Of a stretch of 18,960 nucleotides of DNA, positions 1 to 7,366 are shown piece after piece. Under the pieces are notes generated by a model. It was not told where the DNA came from, made no database searches, and worked only from the letters and a program-made list of their open reading frames with translations. Position numbers and translations under genes: made by a program. Source of the stretch: DATCLA01 sp036564195 (GTDB taxonomy: Bacteria > Bacillota > UBA4882 > UBA8346); NCBI GenBank assembly GCA_036564195.1, contig DATCLA010000078.1, positions 1 through 18,960 of the forward strand, read 5' to 3'. Numbering within the stretch: position 1 is the stretch's first letter; each line of letters starts with the position of its first letter.

Positions 1-115
1 TTTTAGTTGTGTCAATAATATTAATGTCAGGCACGCAAATATCTTTTACAATACATACGCCACTGCTGCCATAAATGACATAGTCATTAATTTGAAATCT
101 TACCTGTTCTCCCAT
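1..115 (-). CDS. CarD-like transcription regulator, N-terminal part (cut by window edge)
   Basis: Only the first 38 codons are present; the gene runs off the left edge. The reading starts MGEQVRFQINDYVIYGSSGV, which resembles the opening of the CarD/CdnL/TRCF RNA-polymerase-interacting domain (a hydrophobic strand, then DxVxYxxxGV). Proteins of this family bind the RNA polymerase beta subunit and modulate initiation. The start is ATG at 115-113, preceded by GAGGAG at 131-126 with a 10-nt gap, and a sigma-A-type promoter lies further upstream. It is transcribed away from tldD. The family call rests on about 38 residues, so the C-terminal half and the exact subfamily are unknown. Confidence 0.65.
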   Translation of the reverse strand, partial: MGEQVRFQINDYVIYGSSGVCIVKDICVPDINIIDTTK

Positions 116-206
116 ACTTCTGTAACTCCTCTTTTAAAGCAATGCTCTTTCTTCGTTTGCTCCTGAAATTGAGATCAGCTACTTTTTATAAATTTATAAA
201 CCTATA

Positions 207-235
207 ATTATAAGTCTATCTTAACATAAGATCAA
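207..235 (-). promoter_or_regulatory. Sigma-A-type promoter for the CarD-like gene
   Basis: Read on the minus strand there is TTGATC (235-230), a 17-nt spacer, and a perfect TATAAT (212-207). This leaves a leader of roughly 85 nt before the ATG at 115. The rest of 116-307 is very AT-rich and I see no gene in it. Confidence 0.6.
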
Positions 236-307
236 GCCCTATTGTAAGTTAAATTTTAATTTAAAAAAAGCTTTGTTACAAAATTACTGAATAATTGGAG
301 AAACTAA

Positions 308-466
308 TCAAGGATATGACAGGCATAATTCGTTAATTCGGTACATAATACAGTTAGGGCCTTTTAAATATTCCATTAATATTTCATCAGCTGCAGGAGA
401 TAGATGGGACTTAGAGAAATAACATAAATTATTTGGAAATGTTAAGTCAGTACTAATTTGTATAAT
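308..466 (-). pseudogene. Probable remnant of a LysR-type regulator C-terminus
   Basis: A minus-strand frame of 52 codons with no start codon ends at TGA (310-308) and is closed upstream by a stop at 469-467. It contains LCYFSKSHLSPAADEILMEY. This resembles the last strand and helix of LysR-type substrate-binding domains, where a hydrophobic strand is followed by a basic residue, LSPAA and an amphipathic helix. The DNA-binding domain and most of the effector domain are missing, and no ribosome binding site is seen. The match is from memory of the family pattern and is short, so it could be chance. The rest of the 457-bp stretch before tldD holds only promoter-like sequence. Confidence 0.35.
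461..466 (+). promoter_or_regulatory. Possible -10 box for tldD
   Basis: A perfect TATAAT lies 107 nt before the tldD ATG, but no convincing -35 box sits at 16 to 18 nt (the hexamers there are AT-rich without TTG). It may be a weak or activator-dependent promoter, or chance in AT-rich DNA. Confidence 0.25.
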
Positions 467-572
467 CTATAAAATCAGGAGAAAATATAGTTTGATCGTC
501 CGGACTGCGGGGTGCCTGCTTGTTAAGAGATTTTGGCGTACAATCGGGAAAAAGATTGAAAGAGGTTGAAAA

Positions 573-2054
573 ATGCAAGTAGATCGGTTTAATGATATTA
601 TAGGTTTTTGTCGGGAGGCAGCAACTGCACGCGGGCTTTATCATATCGTCCGGATCCAGGAACGGAATGATTTGGCAGTTCTGATTAATAACGGAAAGAC
701 TGAGGAGATTAACACTGCCCGGCTTTCCGGTATTGGCCTACAAGTGTTTACCCCAGACGGTAATATGGGATTTGCAGCCGCCGACCAGATTTCTCAGGCA
801 GTAGTGGCGGATTTATTTGAAAAGGCGGCCTTTTTGGCGGAAACCGGACGCTTCTTCAATTGTGAAACCAACCGGGAGATCTTTAAAGCCAAATCGTTAG
901 TGAAACGGGTAGAACTACCGGTGCGTTATCCGCAAGAGAGTTTAACCCTGACGGAAATCGAAGCGAAACTGAAAGAGTTGAATCAGCAACTGACCGCCCT
1001 GGATCCACGTTTGTCAGTCCGGACGTTGATGCGACTGACCAGGGAAGAATGGCGGATTAGCCGGACCGACGGTACGGACGTAGCCTTTAATACGCCACGG
1101 TCCTATATCTATCATGCTTTTACAGCCAAATCGGGCTCTGAAACTGCCACTACCTATGCGAATCTCCCTGGAATCGACCTGGGTATTTTAATTGAGCCGG
1201 AACGCTTGGAGCATCTTCAAAAGAGAGCGGAAAAAGCTGCCCGCTTGGCGCTGGACCTGTTAGGAGCCCCCAAGTTTCCCGGAGGCCATTACAAGTTGGT
1301 GATTGACTACGCCTTGGCTAAAGGGCTGGCTCACGAAGCCTTTGGCCATGCTGCCGAAACCGATAACATTGAAAGCTCAATTCTGGGCGAAAACGGCAAG
1401 TTTCGTAGAGGATTACGTGTAGCGGACCGACGGCTTTCCATTATTGACGGGCCACTGGAGGGCGATTATGCCTATCAACCTTTGAGTGCAGTCGGGTTGG
1501 AGCGCCAAACCGTGCGTATTGTCGACCACGGGGTTTTGAACACCGGTTTGGCAGATATCTTCTCAGCCGCGCAGGCGGGAGTGGCGCCGACCGGAGCGGA
1601 ACGGGTTGAGAACTTCTTTCATCTGCCGATTGCCCGGATGTCGAATATTCGGATTGAGTTTGACGATCCGATTCCGCTGAAACAAGATTTCTATACGGTC
1701 ACACCAGTTGATCTATACCACTTGTTACTCCGGCACCGGCTGGCTCAACCTGATGAGCCTGTCCTTTATCTGACCGGCTTTCAAGGCGGCCAGGTCAACC
1801 CGGCTTTTGGTGACTTCGTCTTTAATTGTTCCGCAGTGTACCGTCTGTCCGAACGGCCTCAACTTTACAAGCCGGTCATTTTTAGCGGTAAAGTATTATC
1901 AGTTTTAGAATCGGTTACGGCAGCGTTGGGCGAATTGCAAATTGACGCTATGGGTACCTGCGGTAAAATGGGGCAAGGCGTTCCCAGCTGCGGTGGTTCC
2001 CACTATTTTCTGGTAATTGAGCGAAACCCGGAAATTATGATTGGAGGCGAATGA
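573..2054 (+). CDS. tldD: TldD family metalloprotease subunit
   Basis: TldD is the zinc-carrying subunit of the cytoplasmic TldD/TldE heterodimeric protease, which degrades or trims unfolded peptides and in some bacteria matures ribosomally made peptides. The 493-residue product has the HExxxH zinc motif at residues 254-259 (HEAFGH, catalytic Glu255). The family's third metal ligand is probably Cys463, in the C-terminal GTCGKMGQ motif, which corresponds to the GSCGKDGQ motif of Escherichia coli TldD. Length is normal to slightly long for the family. The ATG at 573 has AGAGG at 561-565 with a 7-nt spacer. The stop overlaps the start region of tldE, so the two are translated together. No precursor peptide gene is evident next to it, so the substrate is unknown. 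Confidence 0.9.
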   Translation: MQVDRFNDIIGFCREAATARGLYHIVRIQERNDLAVLINNGKTEEINTARLSGIGLQVFTPDGNMGFAAADQISQAVVADLFEKAAFLAETGRFFNCETNREIFKAKSLVKRVELPVRYPQESLTLTEIEAKLKELNQQLTALDPRLSVRTLMRLTREEWRISRTDGTDVAFNTPRSYIYHAFTAKSGSETATTYANLPGIDLGILIEPERLEHLQKRAEKAARLALDLLGAPKFPGGHYKLVIDYALAKGLAHEAFGHAAETDNIESSILGENGKFRRGLRVADRRLSIIDGPLEGDYAYQPLSAVGLERQTVRIVDHGVLNTGLADIFSAAQAGVAPTGAERVENFFHLPIARMSNIRIEFDDPIPLKQDFYTVTPVDLYHLLLRHRLAQPDEPVLYLTGFQGGQVNPAFGDFVFNCSAVYRLSERPQLYKPVIFSGKVLSVLESVTAALGELQIDAMGTCGKMGQGVPSCGGSHYFLVIERNPEIMIGGE

Positions 2055-2056
2055 GG

Positions 2057-3358
2057 ATGACGCTGCAAGAAAGACTGGCCGAATTACTCCGGGATTATCA
2101 GCGGCGGCACCGGGAATTGACCGGATGGCGTTTTGATCTGCACCAGAGTAACGGCTTGGAAATCGGTGTGAAAAACAATAAGATTGGCGGTCCTTACCAA
2201 ACCCCGGGTTATAAACAAAGCATTAGCGGTGAGATCTATCTGATTTGGAAAGATCATGCTTTTACTTCCGCGAAACTCGACGCGCAGGTAGTGGAACATT
2301 TTGATGAATACATCAATCTATGGCAGGCCACCGCTTACCATGACCCTGACGGGGTCGGTCTCTACGAACCCAGCGAATTGCCCCGGGTGCCATTGGCTGA
2401 TCCGGTGGCTACCCGGGTGGTACGGAGTGATTTTAAACAGACCTTTGAGTTGCTAAACTATGGCCTCTCCGAGCTGATTAACGGTGGTATCCAGAAAGTT
2501 GACGCCAAGATTGGCTGTTTTGAAAGTGACCGTCATTTGGTGAATTCTAACGGTCTGACGGTCAGCTATACCCAGACTCCGGTCGAGTTTTATTTTATTG
2601 CCAACGACAGTTACGGTAAAGGCTTTACAGAGAAACACTGGCCTGAACAATCAGAAATCCAAAAAGTAATTTCCGAAACCGCCCGGGTCGGCAGGCTGTT
2701 ACAGCAAAATTCCGCCGCACAAATCTCCGGCACGATTACCTTAATTCTGCCGCCGGATACCTTTGAAGCGCTGCTGAATCATTTTTTAGTGACAAACCTT
2801 TATGGCAGTCTGGTGGTCAACCGCCAGAGCTGTTTTACCCCTAAAGACTTTGCCGATCACCGTCAGGTGTTACGGGAAGACCTGGACTTGGTTGTCAACC
2901 CACTGCTACCCTACCGTTCCTTCTCCTATATCTGTACCGCCGAGGGGGTTCCTGCCAAAGCCCAGGCGTTTATCGAAAACGGCCGGTTAGTGACGCCGGT
3001 TTTGAATTTAAAATATGCGCAAAAAATGGGGTTGGAACCGACTTCTCTGTTAGGCGGTGGTTTTTTTATTAAGTCCCAGCGGCCATTACCAGGTTGGGAT
3101 GAGTTGCTGCAGCAAACCGAACGGGGCTTGATTGTCTATTCTGTACTAGGCCTGCATACTCAGGATGCCAGTTCCGGATTGTTTTCCCTAACAGCGGACC
3201 AGTGCCTGATGGTGGAGGATGGGCAGATTACCGGTAAAGTCAAAGCGGTAATTAACGGCGATTTTCTTGCCTCTTTGTTAAGAGAGGAAAGCCAATTTTG
3301 CCTGGTGTCGGGGGAAGATAATCCGGGATATGCATTTTTAGCCAATGCAACTACGTGA
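2057..3358 (+). CDS. tldE: TldE/PmbA family protease subunit
   Basis: TldE (PmbA) is the partner of TldD. It shares the fold but lacks the HExxxH zinc motif and helps form the closed chamber of the heterodimer. The product here has no HExxxH, as expected, and keeps family-like features such as VNRQSCFTPKDFADH and a C-terminal stretch around SSGLFSLTADQCLMVEDGQI. Two in-frame ATGs are possible. The one at 2051 overlaps the tldD stop as ATGA but lies only 3 nt from GGAGG (2043-2047). The one at 2057 has a 9-nt spacer and is preferred, giving 433 residues. It follows tldD directly and is surely co-transcribed. Sequence similarity among TldE proteins is low, so the call leans partly on the pairing. 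Confidence 0.85.
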   Translation: MTLQERLAELLRDYQRRHRELTGWRFDLHQSNGLEIGVKNNKIGGPYQTPGYKQSISGEIYLIWKDHAFTSAKLDAQVVEHFDEYINLWQATAYHDPDGVGLYEPSELPRVPLADPVATRVVRSDFKQTFELLNYGLSELINGGIQKVDAKIGCFESDRHLVNSNGLTVSYTQTPVEFYFIANDSYGKGFTEKHWPEQSEIQKVISETARVGRLLQQNSAAQISGTITLILPPDTFEALLNHFLVTNLYGSLVVNRQSCFTPKDFADHRQVLREDLDLVVNPLLPYRSFSYICTAEGVPAKAQAFIENGRLVTPVLNLKYAQKMGLEPTSLLGGGFFIKSQRPLPGWDELLQQTERGLIVYSVLGLHTQDASSGLFSLTADQCLMVEDGQITGKVKAVINGDFLASLLREESQFCLVSGEDNPGYAFLANATT

Positions 3359-3445
3359 TTTCGAAGGTTTATCGGATAGTGATAGAATTAATATCAGATG
3401 AACTAAATCTTGAATAAAAGTTTTACCACCCCAAAACCGGATGTA

Positions 3446-3967
3446 AAGTATAATATCGAAAACATTTTAGCCTCTGCCTTGGTAGCCCGGTTGCTGGTGG
3501 TGCCGTCCTCGGTAATAACAGAAGTAGTTCAAAACTTTACCGGAGGAAACACCGTTTGCAACTTATTCGTGAATTAAATTAAATGGTATTAAATATTATA
3601 ACGATTCAATTGCAACCACGCCGGACGGATGATTGCCGGATGGAAAGCGATGCCCCGACCAACGGTGCTGATTGCCGGCGGTTATGATAAAAAGTTACCT
3701 TTTGAAAACCTGGTTGAGCAGATAATTAAGACTTTCAGGCATTTAGTGGTTTTAGGTATAAACGCGTTCCAGATCATCAAGGCGGGAGCGGCAGCCGGAT
3801 TTTCCTATCAGTATGTTACGGATTTTGCCACCGCAGTTGCGCCAGCCGCCCAGCAGGCCCGGCCCGGTGATGCGGTGTTGCTTTCACCAGCTTGTGCCAG
3901 TTATGATATGTTCCGTAATTATTAGAAACGGGGCAATTTATTCAAAGAATTGGTAAACAATTTATAA
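3446..3967 (+). pseudogene. Remnant of murD (UDP-N-acetylmuramoylalanine--D-glutamate ligase), C-terminal part
   Basis: MurD adds D-glutamate to the peptidoglycan precursor. Four pieces that align end to end with the MurD C-terminal third lie in changing frames. From 3446, KYNIENILASALVARLL; from 3550, HRLQLIREL; from about 3585, NGIKYYNDSIATTPD; from 3629, an open stretch with RPTVLIAGGYDKKL and LLSPACASYDMF. An in-frame TAG at 3923-3925 then interrupts the tail, which resumes as KRGNLFKELVNNL and ends at TAA 3965-3967. A short AATTA duplication near 3573-3582 may explain one frame change. The N-terminal UDP-binding and ATP-binding domains are absent. An intact murD must exist elsewhere in the genome. 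Confidence 0.8.
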
Positions 3968-4058
3968 ATTACGGTTTCAATGTGCAGTCAGGTTGAAAAG
4001 TCAACAAATTGTTAAGATTTGCCGGATAACAGTCAACCTGGGAAGAGATTGCTACTAC

Positions 4059-4087
4059 TTGACAATGCCAGGTGGCTAATTTATCCT
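4059..4087 (+). promoter_or_regulatory. Sigma-A-type promoter for the DUF2007-accDA-pfkA-pyk run
   Basis: A perfect TTGACA (4059-4064) is followed by a 17-nt spacer and TATCCT (4082-4087, 4 of 6 matches). The predicted start, near 4094, leaves a short leader before the ribosome binding site at 4113-4120. It lies just after the murD remnant. Confidence 0.55.
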
Positions 4088-4127
4088 TGTAAGGTAAGAT
4101 TGTTTGCTCCAGGAGCGAGGCAAGAAA

Positions 4128-4337
4128 ATGTGGGTAGTTGTTTATATTGCGCCAAACCGGAAAATTGCTTCCTACTTAAAAGAACTTTTAGAAATCGAAG
4201 GTATCTTGGTTAAGCTTAAAGATTCCGGTTTTAAGTCCAAAAATAGCACAGAACGTAATGTAGAAGTGATGGTTTCGGAGATCGAAATCGATGAAGCAAA
4301 TGAAGTCATTAACAATGCTTTACAACGTTCCAACTGA
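4128..4337 (+). CDS. Small DUF2007-like protein (putative signal-transducing family)
   Basis: A 69-residue protein beginning MWVVVYIAPNRKIASYLKEL. The pattern is a first beta strand, a helix that contains the word LKELLEIEG, a second strand ILVKLK, and a final strand-helix with VEVMVSEIEIDEANEVI. This is the small ferredoxin-like layout of DUF2007 proteins, whose function is not established. The ATG at 4128 has GAGCGAGG (4113-4120) 7 nt upstream; a TTG at 4104 is in frame but lacks such a site. It precedes accD by 157 nt. Similar small genes before accD occur in clostridial genomes, as I recall. A regulatory role towards fatty acid synthesis would be speculation. Confidence 0.6.
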   Translation: MWVVVYIAPNRKIASYLKELLEIEGILVKLKDSGFKSKNSTERNVEVMVSEIEIDEANEVINNALQRSN

Positions 4338-4494
4338 AAACCGGCAGGAAAATGTCTGACAACCACGAAATATTTTGTTAAAATTTGTTTTGATTGAATA
4401 TTGACCTTTCGGACATCGGCAGTGATTTCATATAAGCCAAACTGAATGTATTCGGCTTTGATGTTTTGTCGGGGTTAACTAAGAGGTGGAATGA

Positions 4495-5388
4495 TTGTTG
4501 AAAGATCTGTTTAAAACCAAGCCTAAGTATATTACTGTCAAATCGGACCGGGATTATACCAACCGACTGGAGACGGTCGAGCGAAAAGAGATCCCGGACG
4601 GGCTGTGGGTTAAATGCAACCGTTGCTCGCAGATAACTTATAATAAAGATTTGGAAAAGAATTTAAAAGTCTGTCCCAAGTGTAATTTTCATTTTCGCAT
4701 TAATTCAAGGGAACGTCTGGATTTGTTGGTTGATAAAGGAACTTTTCAACAAATAGCCAAAAACCTCAAGACCGTAAATATATTAAATTTTCCTGAATAT
4801 GAAAATAAACTTAAAAAAGCTCACAAAAGTACGGAACTTAGCGAGGCGGTGTTGGCAGGCGAAGGAAAAATTAATGGAATTCCGGTAGCTTTGGCAATTA
4901 TGGATTTTGGGTTTATGGGCGGTTCAATGGGTTCCGTAGCCGGAGAGAAAATAACCCGCGCTGCGGAAATGGCATTGGAAAAGAAACTGCCCTTTATTTC
5001 CGTTGCTACCAGTGGCGGCGCCCGGATGCAAGAAGGAATCTATTCATTGATGCAGATGGCCAAGACCAGTCAAGTTTTGAATAAACTTTCCGAGGCTGGC
5101 CTGTTATTTATTTCAGTTCTGACCGATCCCACCACCGGCGGGGTTTTTGCCAGTTTTGCCGCTTTAGGGGATATTATTATCGCTGAGCCGGATGCGTTAA
5201 TCGGCTTTGCCGGAGCCCGAGTGATTCAGCAGACGATTCGCCAGACGTTACCTCCGGGTTTTCAAACTTCACAGTTTCTGCTGGAACACGGAATGATCGA
5301 CTTAATCGTGCCCCGTAAGGATTTGAAAGCAACGTTAACGCAGTTACTGAAGTTTCACGTAACCGGAGGTGGGGTCAATGGCCAGTAA
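4495..5388 (+). CDS. accD: Acetyl-CoA carboxylase carboxyltransferase subunit beta
   Basis: AccD with AccA forms the carboxyltransferase that moves the carboxyl group from carboxybiotin to acetyl-CoA, giving malonyl-CoA for fatty acid synthesis. The 297-residue product has the N-terminal four-cysteine zinc ribbon (Cys41, Cys44, Cys60, Cys63) followed by the crotonase-like core with GSMGSVAGEKITRA, SGGARMQEG and IGFAGARVIQQT. Length is typical. The start is a TTG: 4495 lies 6 nt after GAGGTG (4483-4488), and a second TTG at 4498 lies 9 nt after it; either could be used. The ATG at 4491 is out of frame. It overlaps accA by 11 nt, which suggests coupled, equimolar translation. accB and accC are not in the window. 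Confidence 0.95.
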   Translation: MLKDLFKTKPKYITVKSDRDYTNRLETVERKEIPDGLWVKCNRCSQITYNKDLEKNLKVCPKCNFHFRINSRERLDLLVDKGTFQQIAKNLKTVNILNFPEYENKLKKAHKSTELSEAVLAGEGKINGIPVALAIMDFGFMGGSMGSVAGEKITRAAEMALEKKLPFISVATSGGARMQEGIYSLMQMAKTSQVLNKLSEAGLLFISVLTDPTTGGVFASFAALGDIIIAEPDALIGFAGARVIQQTIRQTLPPGFQTSQFLLEHGMIDLIVPRKDLKATLTQLLKFHVTGGGVNGQ

Positions 5389-6346
5389 TTTTGGACCGGT
5401 ACTCGATTTTGAAAAACCAATCCTGGAACTGGAAAAGCAAATTAACGAGTTAAAACAGTTTTCGGCCCAAAAAGGAATTGATATGGCCGAACAGATCTTT
5501 GCTTTAGAGAAGAAAGCCGAAGCTTTAAAGGAGGATGTTTATAAAAACCTTACCACCTGGCAGCGGATCCAGATTGCACGCCATCCCCGGCGTCCTACTT
5601 TTTTGGATTATGCGGCCATGGTGTTCACTGATTTTATTGAACTACATGGTGACCGTCTTTACCGGGAAGATCCGGCGTTGGTCGGAGGGATCGCTTTTTT
5701 GGAGCAGATTCCAGTCACGGTAATCGGCCAACAAAAAGGCCGGGATACCAAGGAAAATATTTACCGTAATTTTGGCATGCCTCATCCGGAGGGATACCGT
5801 AAGGCCTTACGCCTAATGCAGCAGGCCCAGAAGTTCCACCGCCCCGTAATCTGCCTGGTGGATGTGGTCGGTGCTTATCCCGGAATTGAAGCGGAAGAAC
5901 GCGGGCAGGGTGAGGCTGTGGCCAGGAATATCCGAGAGATGGCTAATCTAACTGTACCGGTAATCGTAGTCATTACCGGCGAAGGCGGTAGCGGCGGCGC
6001 TTTGGCGATTGGGGTCGGTAACCGGGTTTTAATTATGGAAAATGCTTATTATTCGGTGATTTCTCCGGAAGGCTGTGCTTCAATCCTCTGGAAGGACGCA
6101 TCTAAAGCTCCTGAAATGGCAGATGCTTTACAGATTGGTGCTAAGCAGCTGTTGGAGATGGGAATCGTTGACGCGGTAATTGCCGAACCACCGGGCGGCG
6201 CTCATAAAGATCCTAAAGCAGCAGCTGCTAATCTTAAAACGGCTTTAATGGAAAATTTATACCCGTTATTAAATCTATCAGGAAGTGAGCTACGGGAAGA
6301 ACGTTATCAGAGGTTTAGGCGGTTTGGTAAATATATAGAAGAGTGA
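5378..6346 (+). CDS. accA: Acetyl-CoA carboxylase carboxyltransferase subunit alpha
   Basis: AccA pairs with AccD in the carboxyltransferase. The product (322 residues) has the family's N-terminal helical segment (LDFEKPILELEKQINEL), then the core with RPTFLDYAAMVFTDFIELHG, DPALVGGIA, VDVVGAYPGIEAEERGQGEA and GEGGSGGALAIGVGNRVL. Length is normal. The ATG at 5378 has GGAGG (5365-5369) with an 8-nt spacer; a GTG at 5369 is in frame but overlaps that site. It overlaps the end of accD and is followed after 20 nt by pfkA, the same order as in Bacillus subtilis. Confidence 0.95.
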   Translation: MASNFGPVLDFEKPILELEKQINELKQFSAQKGIDMAEQIFALEKKAEALKEDVYKNLTTWQRIQIARHPRRPTFLDYAAMVFTDFIELHGDRLYREDPALVGGIAFLEQIPVTVIGQQKGRDTKENIYRNFGMPHPEGYRKALRLMQQAQKFHRPVICLVDVVGAYPGIEAEERGQGEAVARNIREMANLTVPVIVVITGEGGSGGALAIGVGNRVLIMENAYYSVISPEGCASILWKDASKAPEMADALQIGAKQLLEMGIVDAVIAEPPGGAHKDPKAAAANLKTALMENLYPLLNLSGSELREERYQRFRRFGKYIEE

Positions 6347-6366
6347 TAATATGGGGGGTATATTGA

Positions 6367-7353
6367 ATGAAAATTGGAATTTTAACCAGCGGCGGTGATG
6401 CCCCGGGTATGAATGCGGCGATCCGGTCGGTAGTTCGCAAGGCTTTATCGGAAAATTGTAAAGTTTTTGGGATCAAACGTGGTTTTCAAGGTTTAATCAG
6501 CGGTGAAATCATTCCATTGCATTCCCGTGCGGTCGGTGATATTTTGCAACGAGGCGGGACCATCTTAAAATCAGCCCGGTGTCCGGAATTTCAAACTCCA
6601 GAGGGCCAGGCAACCGCTAAGGAACAACTGGATAAACTGGGACTGAATGGTCTGGTAATTCTGGGGGGAGACGGTTCGTTTCACGGAGCTCAAGTTTTAA
6701 ATAAGATGGGTTTTCAAACTGTAGGAATCCCGGCGACTATCGATAATGATATCGGTTGTACTGATTATTCAATCGGCTATGATACAGCGGTTAATACTGT
6801 ACTGGATGCAATTAACAAGATTAGGGATACCGCATCTTCTCATAACCGGGTTTATGTGGTGGAGGTAATGGGCAAAAATTCCGGATTTATTGCGTTGGCG
6901 GCCGGATTAACCGGTGGTGCCGAAGCGATCCTGATCCCGGAAATTCCTTTTGATTTGGAAGAAGTAAGTAACAGGATTAAGCGTAGTCTCAAAAAGGGGA
7001 AGACCCACAGTATCATCATTGTAGCCGAAGGCCTGTTGGGGGATCCGGTTGCGGTGGAACACTCCAGCGGTTTTACGATTGGAAAAGCCCTTGCAGAAAA
7101 AACCGGCGCCGATACCCGGGTGACAGTTTTAGGGCATATCCAAAGAGGTGGCACGCCTTCTTTCTTTGACCGCAAAATCGCTACGTTAATGGGAGCGAAA
7201 GCAGTAGAACTGCTTTTAGCGGGAGAAACTGAAAAGATGGTCGGTTTTGTCAATAACCGAATCCAAGTCTTTAATTTAGACGACGCCTTAAAGAATAAAA
7301 ATCGAATCAGCTTAGAAGAATTGGAGTTAGCTAACATCATGGCCAGCGTTTAG
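6367..7353 (+). CDS. pfkA: 6-phosphofructokinase
   Basis: Phosphorylates fructose 6-phosphate to fructose 1,6-bisphosphate, the committing step of glycolysis. The 328-residue product has GGDAPGMN at 9-16, GGDGS at 100-104, the catalytic TIDND at 124-128 (Asp126) and LGHIQRGG. Gly103 (the position of Gly104 in Escherichia coli PfkA) points to ATP rather than pyrophosphate as donor, since pyrophosphate enzymes carry Asp there. Residue 123 is Ala, where ATP enzymes usually have Gly and pyrophosphate enzymes Lys. The ATG at 6367 follows a G-rich site at 6353-6358. The ribosome binding site of pyk overlaps its stop codon, so pfkA and pyk are one operon. Confidence 0.94.
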   Translation: MKIGILTSGGDAPGMNAAIRSVVRKALSENCKVFGIKRGFQGLISGEIIPLHSRAVGDILQRGGTILKSARCPEFQTPEGQATAKEQLDKLGLNGLVILGGDGSFHGAQVLNKMGFQTVGIPATIDNDIGCTDYSIGYDTAVNTVLDAINKIRDTASSHNRVYVVEVMGKNSGFIALAAGLTGGAEAILIPEIPFDLEEVSNRIKRSLKKGKTHSIIIVAEGLLGDPVAVEHSSGFTIGKALAEKTGADTRVTVLGHIQRGGTPSFFDRKIATLMGAKAVELLLAGETEKMVGFVNNRIQVFNLDDALKNKNRISLEELELANIMASV

Positions 7354-7366
7354 GAGGGTGTTTAGC

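Noticed and set aside
453..644. 63-codon minus-strand frame overlapping the tldD start
   Set aside because: No ribosome binding site, overlaps the tldD start, cysteine- and proline-rich with no recognisable fold.
3989..4040. CAGGTTGA / TCAACCTG inverted repeat between the murD remnant and the promoter
   Set aside because: Eight pairs over a 36-nt loop with no T-tract; could be chance in this non-coding stretch.
4019..4213. 64-codon plus-strand frame overlapping the DUF2007-like gene
   Set aside because: Out of frame with the better-supported 4128-4337 gene, runs across its promoter, and has no family resemblance.
4434..4458. AAGCC...GGCTT with inner GAATGTATTC as a terminator or leader before accD
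   Set aside because: Only five outer pairs, a 2-nt inner loop and an unpaired bulge, with no T-tract; probably chance.
6852..7340. 162-codon minus-strand frame inside pfkA
   Set aside because: It lies wholly opposite a clearly conserved gene, has no recognisable domain and is a mirror of pfkA codon use.
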